The notes: generated from the sequence alone by a model not told the origin. Numbered from the stretch's first letter, positions 11,048 to 23,675 are shown. The stretch is DNA of 64,000 bases from Zizania palustris (GCA_019279435.1 JAAALK010000080.1:87456328-87520327); one strand, 5' to 3'. Translations and numbers: made by a program.

Positions 11048-11675
11048 ATTGGCGACTGAATTGGCTTCTCTTGACACGTGATATATTTTGAACTCATCAA
11101 AAGTAGCAACTATGTCTAGACATTTATCCAAGTAACTATTCAGCAAGCCATTAAAACATTTGAGCATTCTTAGCTACTTGTTGCACTACTAATAAAGAAT
11201 CACCAAATGCATGAACATGTCTAGCACCTACAGATTCTAGCAATTCAAGACCTAGCAATAAGGTTCGTATTCGGCTTGGTTATTGGTGGAAGAAAACTCT
11301 AGACGGGCCAAAGTTTCAAAGTGCATTCCTTTAGGCGATATGAGAACCACTCCAATACCTTGGCCACTCTTGCAAGCCGAACCGTCAAAATAAAGCTTCC
11401 ATGGCACTTCCTCAACTAGAGCAATGCTGTCACTCCAGCTGACATCTATGTGGTGATCAACTATAAAGTTCGCTATGATTTGGCCTTTCATCGCTCTTAG
11501 GCGTTCGTAGGCCGTCATACTCAATCAACGCGTAAGCCCATTTTTCGATTCTTCCACTTAGGATCGGCTTCTGTAACATGTGCTTTATAACATCGGTTTG
11601 GAAAACGACAACACATGTAGTAGGAAGAAAATAATGGCGCAATTTGGTGCACGCGTAGTAAAGTGATAAACACAA
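11048..11675 (-). pseudogene. pol (RH): E2 RNase H region, cut by E1
   Basis: Minus-strand frames show KLRHYFL and YALIEYDG (tether), IANFIVDHHID, LYFDGSACKSGQG with the first catalytic Asp, and STNNQAEYE. The end, KIYHVSREANSVAN, runs to the E1 junction at 11048 and continues as unrelated LTR codons. Frameshifts lie near 11520 and 11250. Confidence 0.85.
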
Positions 11676-12986
11676 TTGTTCTACAAACGCGTACCTGGTT
11701 CCAACATCCAGCCGGCAGTGGCTCGAGAATGTGATGATGTACTCTTTTCCCTCTACCTCCTATGTCAGCACGGCTCCAATCACGCTATCCTCAGCGGCGA
11801 TGTATAACCGAAATGGAATCCTGGCTTTAGGTGCTCTCACCATAGGCGGTGATGAGAAGAACTCCTTGATTTTTTCGAAAGCACATTGTTGGCTTGCCCC
11901 CCAGGTGAACTCGGCTTCATTCTTTAGCCAGAGTATGGGGACAAATGCATTAATCTTGTCAGACAAGTTGGATATAAAGCGACGCAAATAGATCATCTTG
12001 CCTAGCAATTTTTCTACGTCCCTTTTGCATGCCGGTGCCGCAATGTTTCTAATCTTCTCAAGTCTCTTAGGATCAATTTCTATGCATCTCTCATGAATCA
12101 TGAAACCTAAGAACTTACCTGCCGACACACCAAAAGCACACTTGAGTGGGTTCATTTTCAACCCATACTGCCGCATTCTATCAAAATCAACCTTCAAATC
12201 GGCTAAATGGTTTCCCATAGCGTCCGATTTGACTACGACATCATCGATGTAAACTTCTAACATAACTCCTAACAAGTCATGAAAGATCAAGTTCATAGCG
12301 CGCTGGTACGTGGCACCAACATTCTTTAAACCGAAGGTCATGACGACCCACTCGAACAAACCGACAAAACCAGGGCATCGAAAGGCATTATTGTAGACGT
12401 CCTCTTCGGCCATAAAGATTTGATTGTAGCCAGCATTGCCATCAAGAAAACGTAGTACCTTGTGTCCTGAAGCATCGTTGATCAGCATGTCGACTATTGT
12501 CATTGGATACTCATCTTTTGGAGTGGCTCTGTTCAGATCCCTAAAATCAATGCATACCCGTATCTTGCCACTCCCTTTCTTCTCTACAGGCATAATGTTA
12601 GCAACCCATTATGCGTACCTACACGGCCAAATAAATTCAGCCTTGAATAGTCGCTCCACTTCTTCTTTAACTCGGTCACAGACGGTCGAGTTAAAGTGTT
12701 GGGGAGGTTGCTTATAAGGCCAAAATCCGGACTTGATAGGCAGCCGATGCTCCATGAGCTAGTGGCTTAGCCCTGGCATCTCGCTATACTCCCATGCAAA
12801 ACAATCGACATACGACCGAAGTAACTTTATTACTTCAGCCTTTTCATTGGGCTGTAAATGGTGGTTTACAAAAGTCGGCCTTGGGATGCTACCATCACCT
12901 ATATCGACTTCCTCCAATGGATCGGCCGACGCAAAACCTTGTCCTAATTTTTCTACTTCGCCTAAAGTCCCCGATGGCTTCGGCAA
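11676..12986 (-). pseudogene. pol (RT): E2 reverse transcriptase
   Basis: A 277-codon frame (11760-12593) covers most of the domain, with RVCIDFRDLNRATPKDEYP, FLDGNAGYNQIFMAEED, FGLKNVGATYQRAMN and catalytic YIDD, then the thumb KCAFGVSAGKFLGF. The N-terminal lead-in (12759-12986) has FVNHHLQPNEKAEVIKLL and CFAWEYSEMPG. The stretch between them carries stops and a frame change. It would copy element RNA into DNA; it is not intact here. Confidence 0.9.
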
Positions 12987-13061
12987 TACCGTCTTTACTA
13001 GACCGATATTGCTCCATACGAGACTTTAGCCAATCTAAATTACTCTTGCTAGACATGATTA

Positions 13062-13640
13062 TTAATACAAAAATAGCCGTGCTACTCCAGCCGGCTTTAC
13101 AGACACTGGTACAAACCGTCCTCCGGATACACTAACAAAATCGTAATCCGAAAGATCTCTACCTGACAGACATTCTACTTTGTTATGGACGGTGTAAACT
13201 GACACATCGGCCAATGCTACTTGGGCTGAGGTATCTGCGGGGATGACTTCTATCTCATCGCCGTCCACTTGTATCAGGCACTGGTGTAGAGTAGAAGGAA
13301 TGCAGCAGTTTGCGTGAATCCAGTCACGCCCGAGTAGTACGCTATAATTACCTTGTACGTCGATGACGAAAAATGCTGTTGGCAATGTCTTGTTGCCCAC
13401 CGTCAACTCCATAGAGAGTACTCCCTTGGCCTCGGAGCTCTCGCCGTTGAATCCGTTGAGCACCAAGTTGGTCTTCTTCAGGTCATCCTCATCACTGCCA
13501 AGTTTCTTCAACAACTGAGTAAGGCATTAAGTTAACGGTGGCACCGCCATCGACGAGCATTCGGGAAATCGGCTTTCCGTCAATGTGACCTCTGACGTAG
13601 AGAGGCTTTAGATGGCGAGCCGAGTCCTCAGGCTTCTCGA
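13062..13640 (-). pseudogene. pol (PR): E2 aspartic protease region
   Basis: The active-site context MLVDGGATVNLMPYS lies near 13540, followed across a frame change near 13500 by NLVLNGFNG and YSVLLGRDWIHAN, the flap and second conserved block of retropepsin-like proteases. The frame runs to 13062. Confidence 0.75.
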
Positions 13641-15760
13641 AGATGGCGTTGCGTGGGCCGAGGTTCAATTGGGCAACCTCGGCCTCGTCCTGTGGTAGTG
13701 CGAACTCGGCAGGCAGCGTGATGATGTTGATGTCCATCACCTGGGGTGCGGGCCCTTCAGAGATGGGCGAGTAATCGTCGTCGAGCATGTCATCATCATC
13801 GTCACTCAGACTAGGAGCCGGGTTGTTTGTCTCAACCGGCTTCTCCCTCCATACCTGTTTTGTAGCTGGCCGGGGGTGGATTTCTATGAAGATATCGTCG
13901 CGCTTGGCCTCAGCATTCTTCTCGCGCATCTCTTGTGCCCGTAGTATTTGTAGGCGTCTCTTCTGTGATTTGGACATGCCTGGAGGGGCCCAAGATGGCT
14001 GCGGCTTGGTGCTAGGTGCTACTATTTGGCTTCCATTAATTCTGGCCGAAGTGGTATTGTGTCCTTTGGCCTTGTGCACCCTGTGTTCGGAGGAGGCTTC
14101 GCTGCGAACCTCGACATACGGACAGGCCTTGTCCGGCCGACCGAACCAGGCTTCGGCGTAGAGCTCGGCCGAAGCAGGAGACTTACCTCCGTCAGAGCTC
14201 TGTGACAAAGTCTTCGGGATTGGGACTTCCTGAGACCCAACTCTGATGGTTATGGCTTCAGACTCCCTGACCTCGGCATCCATGTTCTCGCACACTTCGG
14301 CTTTATTCTGCATGGCCCGATTCGGAGGCACCATAGACAGTCTGTGTACGATGCCCCCCTCCGCTGCGTCTTTTTGCTCCTGCCATCCATAATACTCCGA
14401 AGGAAAACAAGGCATAGTGTTAGGTTGCGGAGGGTACCCTCACCCAAATACATGCGGAACCCACAGGGTCACCGCCCAGTCATACGGTAGAGGCATCGGC
14501 GACTCTAGTGGCCTCGCCCAATGTGAGCCGAACCCATTACCCAGAAGGGGGTTCGGCAGCATTGATGGCATCTCGGACCACACCAGCGAAGGGTTCTGCC
14601 AGGCCAGAGGTGCGTTCGGCTAGTGCGGGCTGAAGCCTCCCATCGGAGAAGTCCAACACGGTGCAGGTTCGGCCATTGGGGGCCGAAATTGCTGTATAGG
14701 GGGTTCAGCTATCGAGGCTCGAAGCCACCGTGTTGAGAGTCAGGCCATTGTGGCCCGAAGCCACCGTGCGGAGGGTGTGCCTGCTTCGGCCCGAAGTCAC
14801 CCTCTAAAAGCCTCGGGACCTTCGGCTGTTTCAGCTCCTTAGTGTGTGGACCTGTTTTCTTGGCCCTTATTCGACGCTTGTTCAACATGTCATACTGTTA
14901 CCTTCGGCCTCTTGTGAGCCTTAGCCGAAGGGGTGTTAATGTTTTGTTTCCACACTCCTACCTCGGGGTTCTTTGGTACGAGCGTGTGAGCGTGTGGCTC
15001 TCCAACAATAACATCCTTTCCCTTAGCCGACTCGGCCTGTTCCGGCCGAATTAACACCTTCTTTTCACCGAGGTCGACGGCGTTGATGGGAAAAGGATCT
15101 TTATCAAGCTTCATCTTCGGATCATGGTCTATCTTCAATTGTCCTTCTTCTATGGCCGATTGTATCTGTCGTCGAAAAACATTGCAATCATTAGTATTAT
15201 GTGAATGTGAATCATGCCACTTACAGTAGGGATGCTTCTTTAACTCATTGGTAGGTGGAATGACTTGACCCTTAGGTAACCTGAGAAGCTAACTTTTTAA
15301 GAGAAAATCAAATATTTTATCACATTTAGTTATATCAAACGAGTACTTGACCTCACTAAGTCGATTATTACTGGGGGGTGGCCGTAACTCGGAGCAGGTG
15401 ACAAGTTTATTTTTAGTTTTCCAAACCCACTCGGCCATGTACATGTCGGCCGAATCCTCCTCCTCTGACTCCTCCTCATCAGAGCATTCCATGATGTGGA
15501 TTTCAGCCCTAGGCTTGCTAAACGTCTTAATAAACTTTTTATCATTGGCTCGGCCTTCCTGGACCAGAGCCTGCTATAAAACTTGGCTAACTTCTAAAAA
15601 GTTTTGGTTGTCTAACCTCTCTTTAATTTCGGAACGCAACCCATTAAAAGCTAGTTCCGCCATGTCCATTTCTGAAATATTAAGGCTAAAACATTGGTTT
15701 CTAGTATCCCTAAAACGCTTGATGTACTCAGAGGCGCTCTCACTAGATTTCTACTTAACC
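13641..15760 (-). pseudogene. gag: E2 gag C-terminal part and gag-protease linker
   Basis: Minus-strand frames give an acidic linker (SLSDDDDDMLDDDYSP), a basic stretch KSQKRRLQILRAQEM, and a gag finger CKWHDSHSHNTNDC (C-x2-H-x4-H-x4-C, near 15190-15230). Further up is an acidic segment DEEESEEEDSADMY. About 14420-14850 is repetitive and full of stops in all frames, with GGCCGAA-type words. The reading continues across E3 into 23133-23675. Confidence 0.7.
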
Positions 15761-15765
15761 GATGT

Positions 15766-17256
15766 TGTAGGACCGAAAGTAGCGACCAGAGGGGGGGTGA
15801 ATGGGCGCTATAAATTTCTTGCTAAACTATATTTTAATCCCAACACCCAAACGAAACTTAACCAGACAAATAATATTAGCAAAGCAAATTTCTGCAGTTA
15901 AAATTGTCTGGTATAAAAACTGACTGGTGTCCTCAATAAAATGATATTCAAGATAACTAAATAGAAATACTGCAATATATATAAAAACACCTAGATATAT
16001 CACGAAATATGTATATTATAGTCTTGAAATAAAATACTAATTAAGTGAATAAACATGGATCATTCAAAAATTAATTCAGTAATAAACCTAAAAATATTGC
16101 ACGTAAAAACTAGGACAAAATATTACTGTGGCTATTAATAAGTTTTTTTTACGAGCAGAATATTAGAATAAAAATATGCGAGTACTAAAAATACTTATGC
16201 AGTTTAAATTACCACGAAATTTCTAATCAAATTTTCACTAATTAATTAATAGATGATTATCTCTAAAAACAATCTACTAACAAATAGGGGATTAAAAAAA
16301 CTAACATGCATCGTCATCCGATCGCCGCGCGCGGTGCAAAAACTCTGGCCAGAAAACACAAAATGCCTGCAGCTTTTTGGCCGTGAGCACCTGCAAGCAG
16401 CCGTGGGGGCCACTGCCGCACTTCGCCGGCGTCTGCGCCAAACAAAAAAGTCTCGTCCGCTTGTGCTCTGAATAACGTGCAAAGCAAAGAAGACAACATG
16501 TGCATTCACAGAAGATCCAGCATGCAAAAAAACATTGCCGTGATGCAATTGCTCGTGGGCCCGCATGAAAGGCAAAAACCAATTTTTTCTCTTCCTGAGC
16601 ACCACGCCGTCCGATGTGATGCTGGCCAACGGGATGGCCGTGGGCCCACAAGGATTTTCTTCACGTCGAGCGCCGTTGCCGGTGCAGCCAGATGCGCCTG
16701 CTGCTTTCGCCACCGTGCGCTGCAAGGCTGCGCCGCGCGGACTCCGCTCCCAGCCGCGCAGTAAAAGATGTAAAATAAACTGACTCTAAAATAAATTCCG
16801 AAAATTACTAAAATATTCTTAGAAAAATTAACTGACTCGAATAAAAATATTCTAAACATAAAAACTAATTATTAATATCCTAAAAACGAATTAATGATAG
16901 ATTGTCAGTTTTACGCCGAAACTGACAAAGCGTCCGCCGTCTTCGCACCGGGTACCCGGATTGGGCCGACCCAACCCCGCAGCTCCCTCAGCCCGGCAAT
17001 CGCTCGCCGCCCGTGTACCTGAGTCAAACCCAGTCAACAGACCAGTGGATCATCTGCCGCTCCTAGCCATGTACCCGGATTGGGCCAGCCCGACTCCGCA
17101 GCTCCTCTGCCCGGCCGTCGCTCACTGCCCGTGTACCTGAGTCACATGCGCCTCAGACTCGGCAGGTCTTCATCTCTCCATTCCTTTGACTTCCGTTGAC
17201 AATCACACTCATCACATCTGGAATATCAAAACCATATTCTTCAACATGGTTTCTCA
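15766..17256 (-). repeat. E3 3' LTR (promoter block deleted)
   Basis: It begins TGTAGGACC and ends GGTTTCTCA. Against the other LTR it lacks 170 bp (22479-22648) at the junction 16770/16771, including the TATA box. A GC-rich block (about 16305-16765) sits in otherwise AT-rich sequence. Two copies of a 75-bp module (16952-17026 and 17071-17144) lie near the outer end. Minus-strand ORFs cross the GC-rich block (16246-16725), but nothing supports them as genes. Confidence 0.9.
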
Positions 17257-18654
17257 ATCTCCCCCTTGATGAGTGCATTGTCAACACCCTTTTCAGCTCA
17301 TCTCCAGAACCTGCAAAAACATGTGGAAACAGAAAAACAAAGACAAAAGAAAATAGAAGAAAGAAAGTAAAAGTTTAACCCTAATGACCAAAAGCCAAAT
17401 AAAAGCATGAAAATGGTCATTATAGGTAACCAAAATTAAAACCTCAAAAACAAGTGCAAATCTTAGAATTACCAACAAGAATAAGCTCCCCCTGAAATAA
17501 ATCCTAGAGAAAGCTAAAAAACTCCAAAATTTCTCCCCCTTGTTGACAATTGGACTCATCAAGTGAGACTAAATGCACTCTAAAGAGACATAAACACAAA
17601 CTCCCCCTGAAATGCAGCTCCCCCTAAAAATATGCTATGAATGCAGATGGGGTGCAGGTGGAGTGTGAAAAGCATGCTTCTTAGATATGATTAACTGCAA
17701 TAACAACATCTAACAGGTATAGCAAAAGATATACTGTCGAAGATACATGACATGATCAGTGCAATAGATGATATCTTAAGAAAATCATTAGCACGCATTT
17801 TTCGAATTTTTGCAAAACAAAAACATCACCACATTTTCTAGTTAACAAGCAAAGTAAAGCATGATATGCAAAAGCTAACTGATATCTACCAAGATAAGCA
17901 TTGTCCAAAACAAAGTGCTTAAGCAAACCTGTCATCTTTTTAAATTTTTCAGACTTTTTCTTTATATTTTTCATTTCTGCCAGGGGTTATTTGCATGTCA
18001 AACCTTATGCTAACCGACCAAGTCAAGCCTAGGCCAGAACTGGACCATCAGAAGCTTAAGACATTGGTCTTGGCATACATTACACCGTCCTAGTTCATAC
18101 CAAAGTGCTTATGGTAAGCAGTCCAGAACAATGCAATGCGACAAAGCAAACCCACCTGGATCTTTTCTAATAATCATAAAAATGCGTAAATTTTCCATTT
18201 TTCTGAATTTTTATCAATTTTTAAAGCACATTTTTCATATTTAAAGCATATAAATGTCCAAGTTGCATATCTGCATCTAAGTAAGGATCTAGCTACAAGG
18301 CATGTAAAAGATAGCGAAAGCATTCAGCCTACACATGCTAGTTACCAGAAGCAATGGTGATCATTTTTCAATTTTAAAGCATAAAAGCCATGCATATGAC
18401 AAATATCAGATATATCATGTGAACTGAAACAGAACATGATCATCGACAAGTAATCGAAAACATATACTAGCTAGAGAAAGTAAAGCAGATTAATCATATA
18501 ACAGAAGCAAGCTCAAAATGTGATTAATGATTATGCATGATATGAACGCACACACAAAAAAAAACTCAATAAAAATAAAGAAGAAAGAAAAACTGATACC
18601 AATAAAAGCTGACTCAAAATATCCTAAAAAGATACACAGCTCCCAAAAACACGA
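17257..18654 (-). other. E3 3' non-coding region with multiple polypurine boxes
   Basis: AT-rich DNA without supported ORFs. CTCCCCCT on the plus strand (AGGGGGAG on the element strand) occurs at 17259, 17486, 17533, 17601 and 17618. The first touches the LTR and is the primary polypurine tract. Multiple upstream copies of this tract are a known Sirevirus feature. Confidence 0.75.
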
Positions 18655-21403
18655 TCAATAATCATGAGTGGGACCAAACGGTCCAATGCCAGGTTTAGTA
18701 AAAGTGTTGAACCAGTGTCGAGCCATCTGCGCGTATGTAGGAAAACAAAAGGAATCATATGAGTCTGGACTGAAGTGCGGATCAAAGCGCGGTCCTCTGT
18801 TCTTCCTAAAATCACGGCCACGAGGTCCAAAGTCGTATCCATAACGATCTGGAACTCTGCCGGAACGAAAACCACCCTCCGGAGCACGATCATAAAAACC
18901 ATCTCCTCTACCACCACCTACACGACGTGGCCTGGCCTCTAGCCTCTCTCTACGTCGAGGAACTCTCTGTCTACCACTCTACTGATAGAACTGCTCCTGC
19001 CCACCTCGAGCTCTCTCGGCTCGCTCAACCCGCTTCCTCCTGAAGCAAAACTCCTCAAGATGCCTGTCTCTCTGGCAGAACTCACAGTGATAGGCAGGCT
19101 TCTTAGGATGTGGTTGAGGCTTGGGATTCTTAGGCTTGGTGGTGTTTGGTGTATCATCTTTGGTGTGAGAGGGTCCAGGTAAGAATCAAGAGAAGTATGG
19201 AGAGATTTAGGCTTTGGAACCCATATTTGCTTCTTAGGTGGAGCTTTAGGTTGTTCTTGGAACACTCCATCCTTGGGCTGACTATCCTTAAAGGACTTAG
19301 TAGAGTGAGTCTTGGGATATCTCTGTTCGGGAGTCATCTTACTCCACTCCACTGCTCGGCTAATGGCACTCTCAAAATCAGCCTTGGTATAGGTGTAACC
19401 TACCCCAAACCCATCATGTCTCTTGAACTGCTGGATCATCATGCTGAGTTGTGGCTCTTTAGCACTGATCCAACTCAGGATTGAACGGAGGTAAAAGTTC
19501 TCGTTCTGAACATCAGCTAGCTCCTCTCTTAAAGAAGCTAACACCTCCACCTGAGACAAGCAGATCTCACACTCTTTATCAACTTCGACAGACTTCTTAG
19601 CTTTTAGCTTAATCAACTCCATTCTAATGGATAAGCAGTTCTCACAAACAGTGGATGGAATCGACAAGGTCTCAAGCTCTAGCTTAGTCTGCTCCAACTC
19701 AGCTCTCACTCCAGCTAACTCGCTCAACTGCTCATCACTATTGGCTCTCATCTCGGCTATACTAGCTAAATGGGATGGGTAGTCTACACAAGGTGCGACA
19801 ACAGTGGCATGAGCATCTTTTAGCTCCATGCTGAGCGCTTTCAAGCTCAGTGGCCAATGTGTCTCTCTCATCTACTCTCTCTATATACCTGGACTTAAGA
19901 GTCGTCAGGTCACACAACAACACCTCATAGTTAGGGCACTCACCACTATCACCCAAGCAAGGGGAAGAAGACAGACTCTCAATCTTGCCATTTGCCGTGG
20001 CAAGCTCACTCTCAAGCTCATCTATCCTCTTCTTAGCCCCTCTAAGCAGTTTCTCCCTATACTTCAACTCCTGACTGTTCTGTTCTAGTAAATTAATAAC
20101 TTCTTGTTCATAGGAAGATGCATTCTCATCGTCGTCGTCGTCGGAGTCATCGGAGGAGTCCTTCTCTTTCTTCTCCCCAAGAGCCATTGAGCAGAAACTC
20201 TTGTGGGGTCTTCGGCTGTGACGTGAGCGACTCTTCGGCTTGTCCCCGAAGCCCATGAAACAGAGGCCCGCCGGATTGTCCCTGTCCTTCCCCTTCCTGA
20301 TCATGATATCTTCATCACTTGAACTTGAAGACGATGAGGAAGACGAGGATCTCTTGGAATATCTTTTCTCCATCTCGGCGAAGAAGGTCTCGTCTCGCTT
20401 CTTGTTCTCACGCCTGTAATCCTTTAGAGCCTTTCGAAAAAATCTTGTCTTGGGCTTGCCCTTTGTGGAATTGTCATTCTTGCCGGAGTTGTAGGAGTTG
20501 TCGCCGGTGCCCTTCTTGTAATTCTTCTGCTTGGGGCAGTCGGCGATGAAATGACCTGGGTCACCACACTCAAAGCATCCGGATTTTGTGCCGTGTCTCT
20601 TAAACATTCTCTTCATCATAGACACGTCGCACCCGGTTGATAAACAAGCACAAATCATCATCTCCTAGAGTATCAAGTTGTTCCTCAGAGATAGACATCA
20701 AGGAAAAAGCAGTACAACTCATGGCATTAGGATCAGCAGACGGTGTCACAAGTGCCAGAGTCTTAGAGCCAGAATCAGTGAGATTTGATCTCAACTGAAT
20801 ATCGACCTCTGAGGCCTAGAGCTTACTAAAAAGCTCTGCGATGGTCAAGGTATCATATGATGTGCTCTCAACAATAGAAGAAACCTTGATCTCCCAGATC
20901 TTAGGATCCAAAGTATGGAGTACCTTAAGCACCTGTTCATGATCTGAGACCAGCTGATCACCCTCGGCCTTGTTAACACGAAGCTTGTTAATGATCGCTT
21001 GAAAATGACCAAACAAAGCCTCTACAGTCTCATCCGGCTTCTGTGAGAAATTTTCATACTCACGCCAGTAGGTCTGATATAACCTAGCCTTAACCTGAGC
21101 TGTCCCCTCATGGTGTGCCTGGAGGGTAGCCCAGATCTCTCTAGCAGTGGTGAGATGGCTAACACGCTCGAACTCACTAGGACCTAGACCAGAAAATAAA
21201 ATGTTCACCGCATTACTATTATTTTGATGCTGAGTAATCACATTTTCAGCAGTATCCGCAGCAATAGTCGTTATAGTGAAATTAGGATGCACGCAAATCT
21301 CCCATATGTCTGAACTCTGGCTCATAAGGTATGCTCGCATGCGAGTCTTCCAATAAGTGTAGCCAAAAGCCTCTAGAGATGGGATTTTACCAGAAGACGT
21401 CAT
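18655..21403 (-). pseudogene. gag: E3 gag (Sirevirus type), broken
   Basis: The ATG at 21403 begins MTSSGKIPSLEAFGY, the start of copia gag; the N-terminal core has WATLQAHHEGTAQVKARLYQ. A TAG at 20817-20819 interrupts it; the copy at 53270 has a Lys codon there. Next come a CCHC knuckle (CFECGDPGHFIADC), a Ser/Asp-rich stretch and a long coiled coil (about 20060-19490), then a second Cys/His finger before the Arg/Gly-rich end and the stop at 18655. Two frame changes separate the blocks. A coiled coil in gag is typical of Sireviruses. Confidence 0.8.
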
Positions 21404-21458
21404 GGTCACTACCTAGCTAGGTTTTGAATCGGTTAAGATATTAGAAAAACCTAACCTC

Positions 21459-21470
21459 GCTCTGATACCA
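21459..21470 (-). other. E3 primer binding site (initiator tRNA-Met type)
   Basis: The minus strand reads TGGTATCAGAGC two bases from the 5' LTR, the standard copia site complementary to the 3' end of initiator tRNA-Met. Confidence 0.9.
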
Positions 21471-21472
21471 CT

Positions 21473-23132
21473 TGTAGGACCGAAAGTAGCGACCAGAGGG
21501 GGGGTGAATGGGCGCTATAAATTTCTTGCTAAACTATATTTTAATGCCAACACCCAAACGAAACTTAACTAGACAAATAATATTAGCAAAGCAAATTTCT
21601 GCAGTTAAAATTGTCTGGTATAAAAACTGACTGGTGTCCTCAATAAAATGATATTCAAGATAACTAAATAGAAATACTGCTATATATATAAAAACACCTA
21701 GATATATCACGAAATATGTATATTATAGTCTTGAAATAAAATACTAATTAAGTGAATAAACATGGATCATTCAAAAATTAATTCAGTAATAAACCTAAAA
21801 ATATTGCACGTAAAAACTAGGACAAAATATTACTGTGGCTATTAATAAGTTTTTTTTACGAGCAGAATATTAGAATAAAAATATGCGAGTACTAAAAATA
21901 CTTAGGCAGTTTAAATTACCACGAAATTTCTAATCAAATTTTCACTAATTAATTAATAGATGATTATCTCTAAAAACAATCTACTAACAAATAGGGGATT
22001 AAAAAAACTAACATGCATCGTCATCCGATCGCCGCGCGCGGTGCAAAAACTCTGGCCAGAAAAACACAAAATGCCTGCAGCTTTTTGGCCGTGAGCACCT
22101 GCAAGCAGCCGTGGGGGCCACTGCCGCACTTCGCCGGCGTCAGCGCCAAACAAAAAAGTCTCGTCCGCTTGTGCTCTGAAAAACGTGCAAAGCAAAGAAG
22201 ACAACATGTGCATTCACAGAAGATCCAGCATGCAAAAAAACATTGCCGTGATGCAATTGCTCGTGGGCCCGCATGAAAGGCAAAAACCAATTTTTTCTCT
22301 TCCTGAGCACCACGCCGTCCGATGTGATGCTGGCCAACGGGATGGCCGTGGGCCCACAAGGATTTTCTTCACGCCGAGCGCCGTTGCCGGTGCAGCCAGA
22401 TGCGCCTGCTGCTTTCGCCACCGTGCGCTGCAAGGCTGCGCCGCGCGCACTCCGCTCCCAGCCGCGCAGTAAAAGATGAATAGCAATAGACGAAAATTAA
22501 TTGACGGCGGAAAAAAGCTTTCGGTGAAACTCAAGGAAAGGATGGACTGTAGATTGATCTACGGGAAAAATAGTCATCTATCCCCAAGGGGATAGGGGCC
22601 TATTTATAGGCAAATCTTAAGACATGAAAAGACTACTTTACCCTCGGGTAAAATAAACTGACTCTAAAATAAATTCCGAAAATTACTAAAATATTCTTAG
22701 AAAAATTAACTGACTCGAATAAAAATATTCTAAACATAAAAACTAATTATTAATATCCTAAAAACGAATTAATGATAGATTGTCAGTTTTACGCCGAAAC
22801 TGACAAAGCGTCCTGCCGTCTTCGCACCGGGTACCCGGATTGGGCCGACCCGACCCCGCAGCTCCCTCAGCCCGGCAATCGCTCGTCGCTCGTGTACCTG
22901 AGTCAAACCCAGTCAACAGACCAGTGGATCATCTGCCGCTCCTAGCCATGTACCCGGATTGGGCCAGCCCGACTCCGCAGCTCCTCTGCCCGGCCGTCGC
23001 TCACTGCCCGTGTACCTGAGTCACATGCGCCTCAGACTCGGCAGGTCTTCATCTCTCATTCCTTTGACTTCCGTTGACAATCACTCATCACATCTGGAAT
23101 ATCAAAACCATATTCTTCAACATGGTTTCTTA
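21473..23132 (-). repeat. E3 5' LTR
   Basis: This 1660-bp LTR has a minus-strand TATA box (TATAAATA) at 22601-22608 inside the 170-bp block that the other LTR lacks. Its outer end is TTA where the partner has TCA. Confidence 0.9.
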
Positions 23133-23675
23133 GATGTCAAATGCGAAAGCCTAAGTTCTGTCTCACCCGTGTAGAAATAATCATGGAATTTCCGTTCTAA
23201 ATCGTCCCATGTTTGGATGGAGTTCGGCGGGAGCACCGAAAACCAAGTGAAAGCGGTGCCAGATAGCGAGAGAGGAAATAGTCTAACTTTTAGTGCATCT
23301 ATCCCGCTAACTTCTCCACACTGCGCCAAAAATTGACAAATGTGCTCTAGTGTAGTTTTGCTACCCTCGCCATCGAACTTAGTGAATTCAGGGATTCTAT
23401 AGCTGCGGGGGTAGGGTACTGTATCAAGATGGTCAGGATATGGCTTACGGTATATCCTAACCCGTCCCTTGGGCACGAAGTCTGCACACTCTCTAAACAG
23501 TGCGCGGACCCGCTCTTCTATGTCATCTTGGTATGTTGCTTGTGCGCGTCCTCTCATGCAGGGGCGCGACACACGGTGGGATATCGGCGTGTCGGCCATG
23601 GGCCTCTTCCCTACGTGCTATTTGTATGACATGCTCGTGTCCAGCTGTCTGCGCGTGTGGTGCAGGCATCGCGGG
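23133..23675 (-). pseudogene. gag: E2 gag core fragment between E3 and E5
   Basis: A 160-codon minus-strand frame (23117-23599) carries the Retrotrans_gag core: FDGEGSKTTLEHICQF, LSGTAFTWFSVLPP, WDDLERKFHDYF. It ends by running into E3. Its start side reaches E5 at 23675, and the N-terminal part resumes at 42265. The second copy is at 55561-56063 and lacks about 55 bp. Confidence 0.85.

Larger units (their letters stand above)
15766..23132 (-). mobile_element. E3: gag-only Sirevirus-type Ty1/copia element
   Basis: The ends are TGTAGG and TTCTTA, flanked by GATGT at 15761-15765 and 23133-23137. LTRs are 1491 bp (left, 3') and 1660 bp (right, 5'). The internal part is only about 4.2 kb: gag with a coiled coil, then directly the 3' non-coding region. 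Protease, integrase, reverse transcriptase and RNase H are absent; compared with E5, about 3 kb of pol is missing between the gag stop (18655) and the region equivalent to 34631. Long LTRs, gag coiled coil and repeated polypurine-like boxes are Sirevirus features. It could move only with enzymes from another element. Confidence 0.85.

Noticed and set aside
16246..16859. Minus-strand ORFs of 116-159 codons in the E3 LTR GC-rich block as a gene
   Set aside because: They shift or shorten in the other LTR copies after single-base differences, have no recognisable motif, and GC-rich sequence gives open frames by chance.
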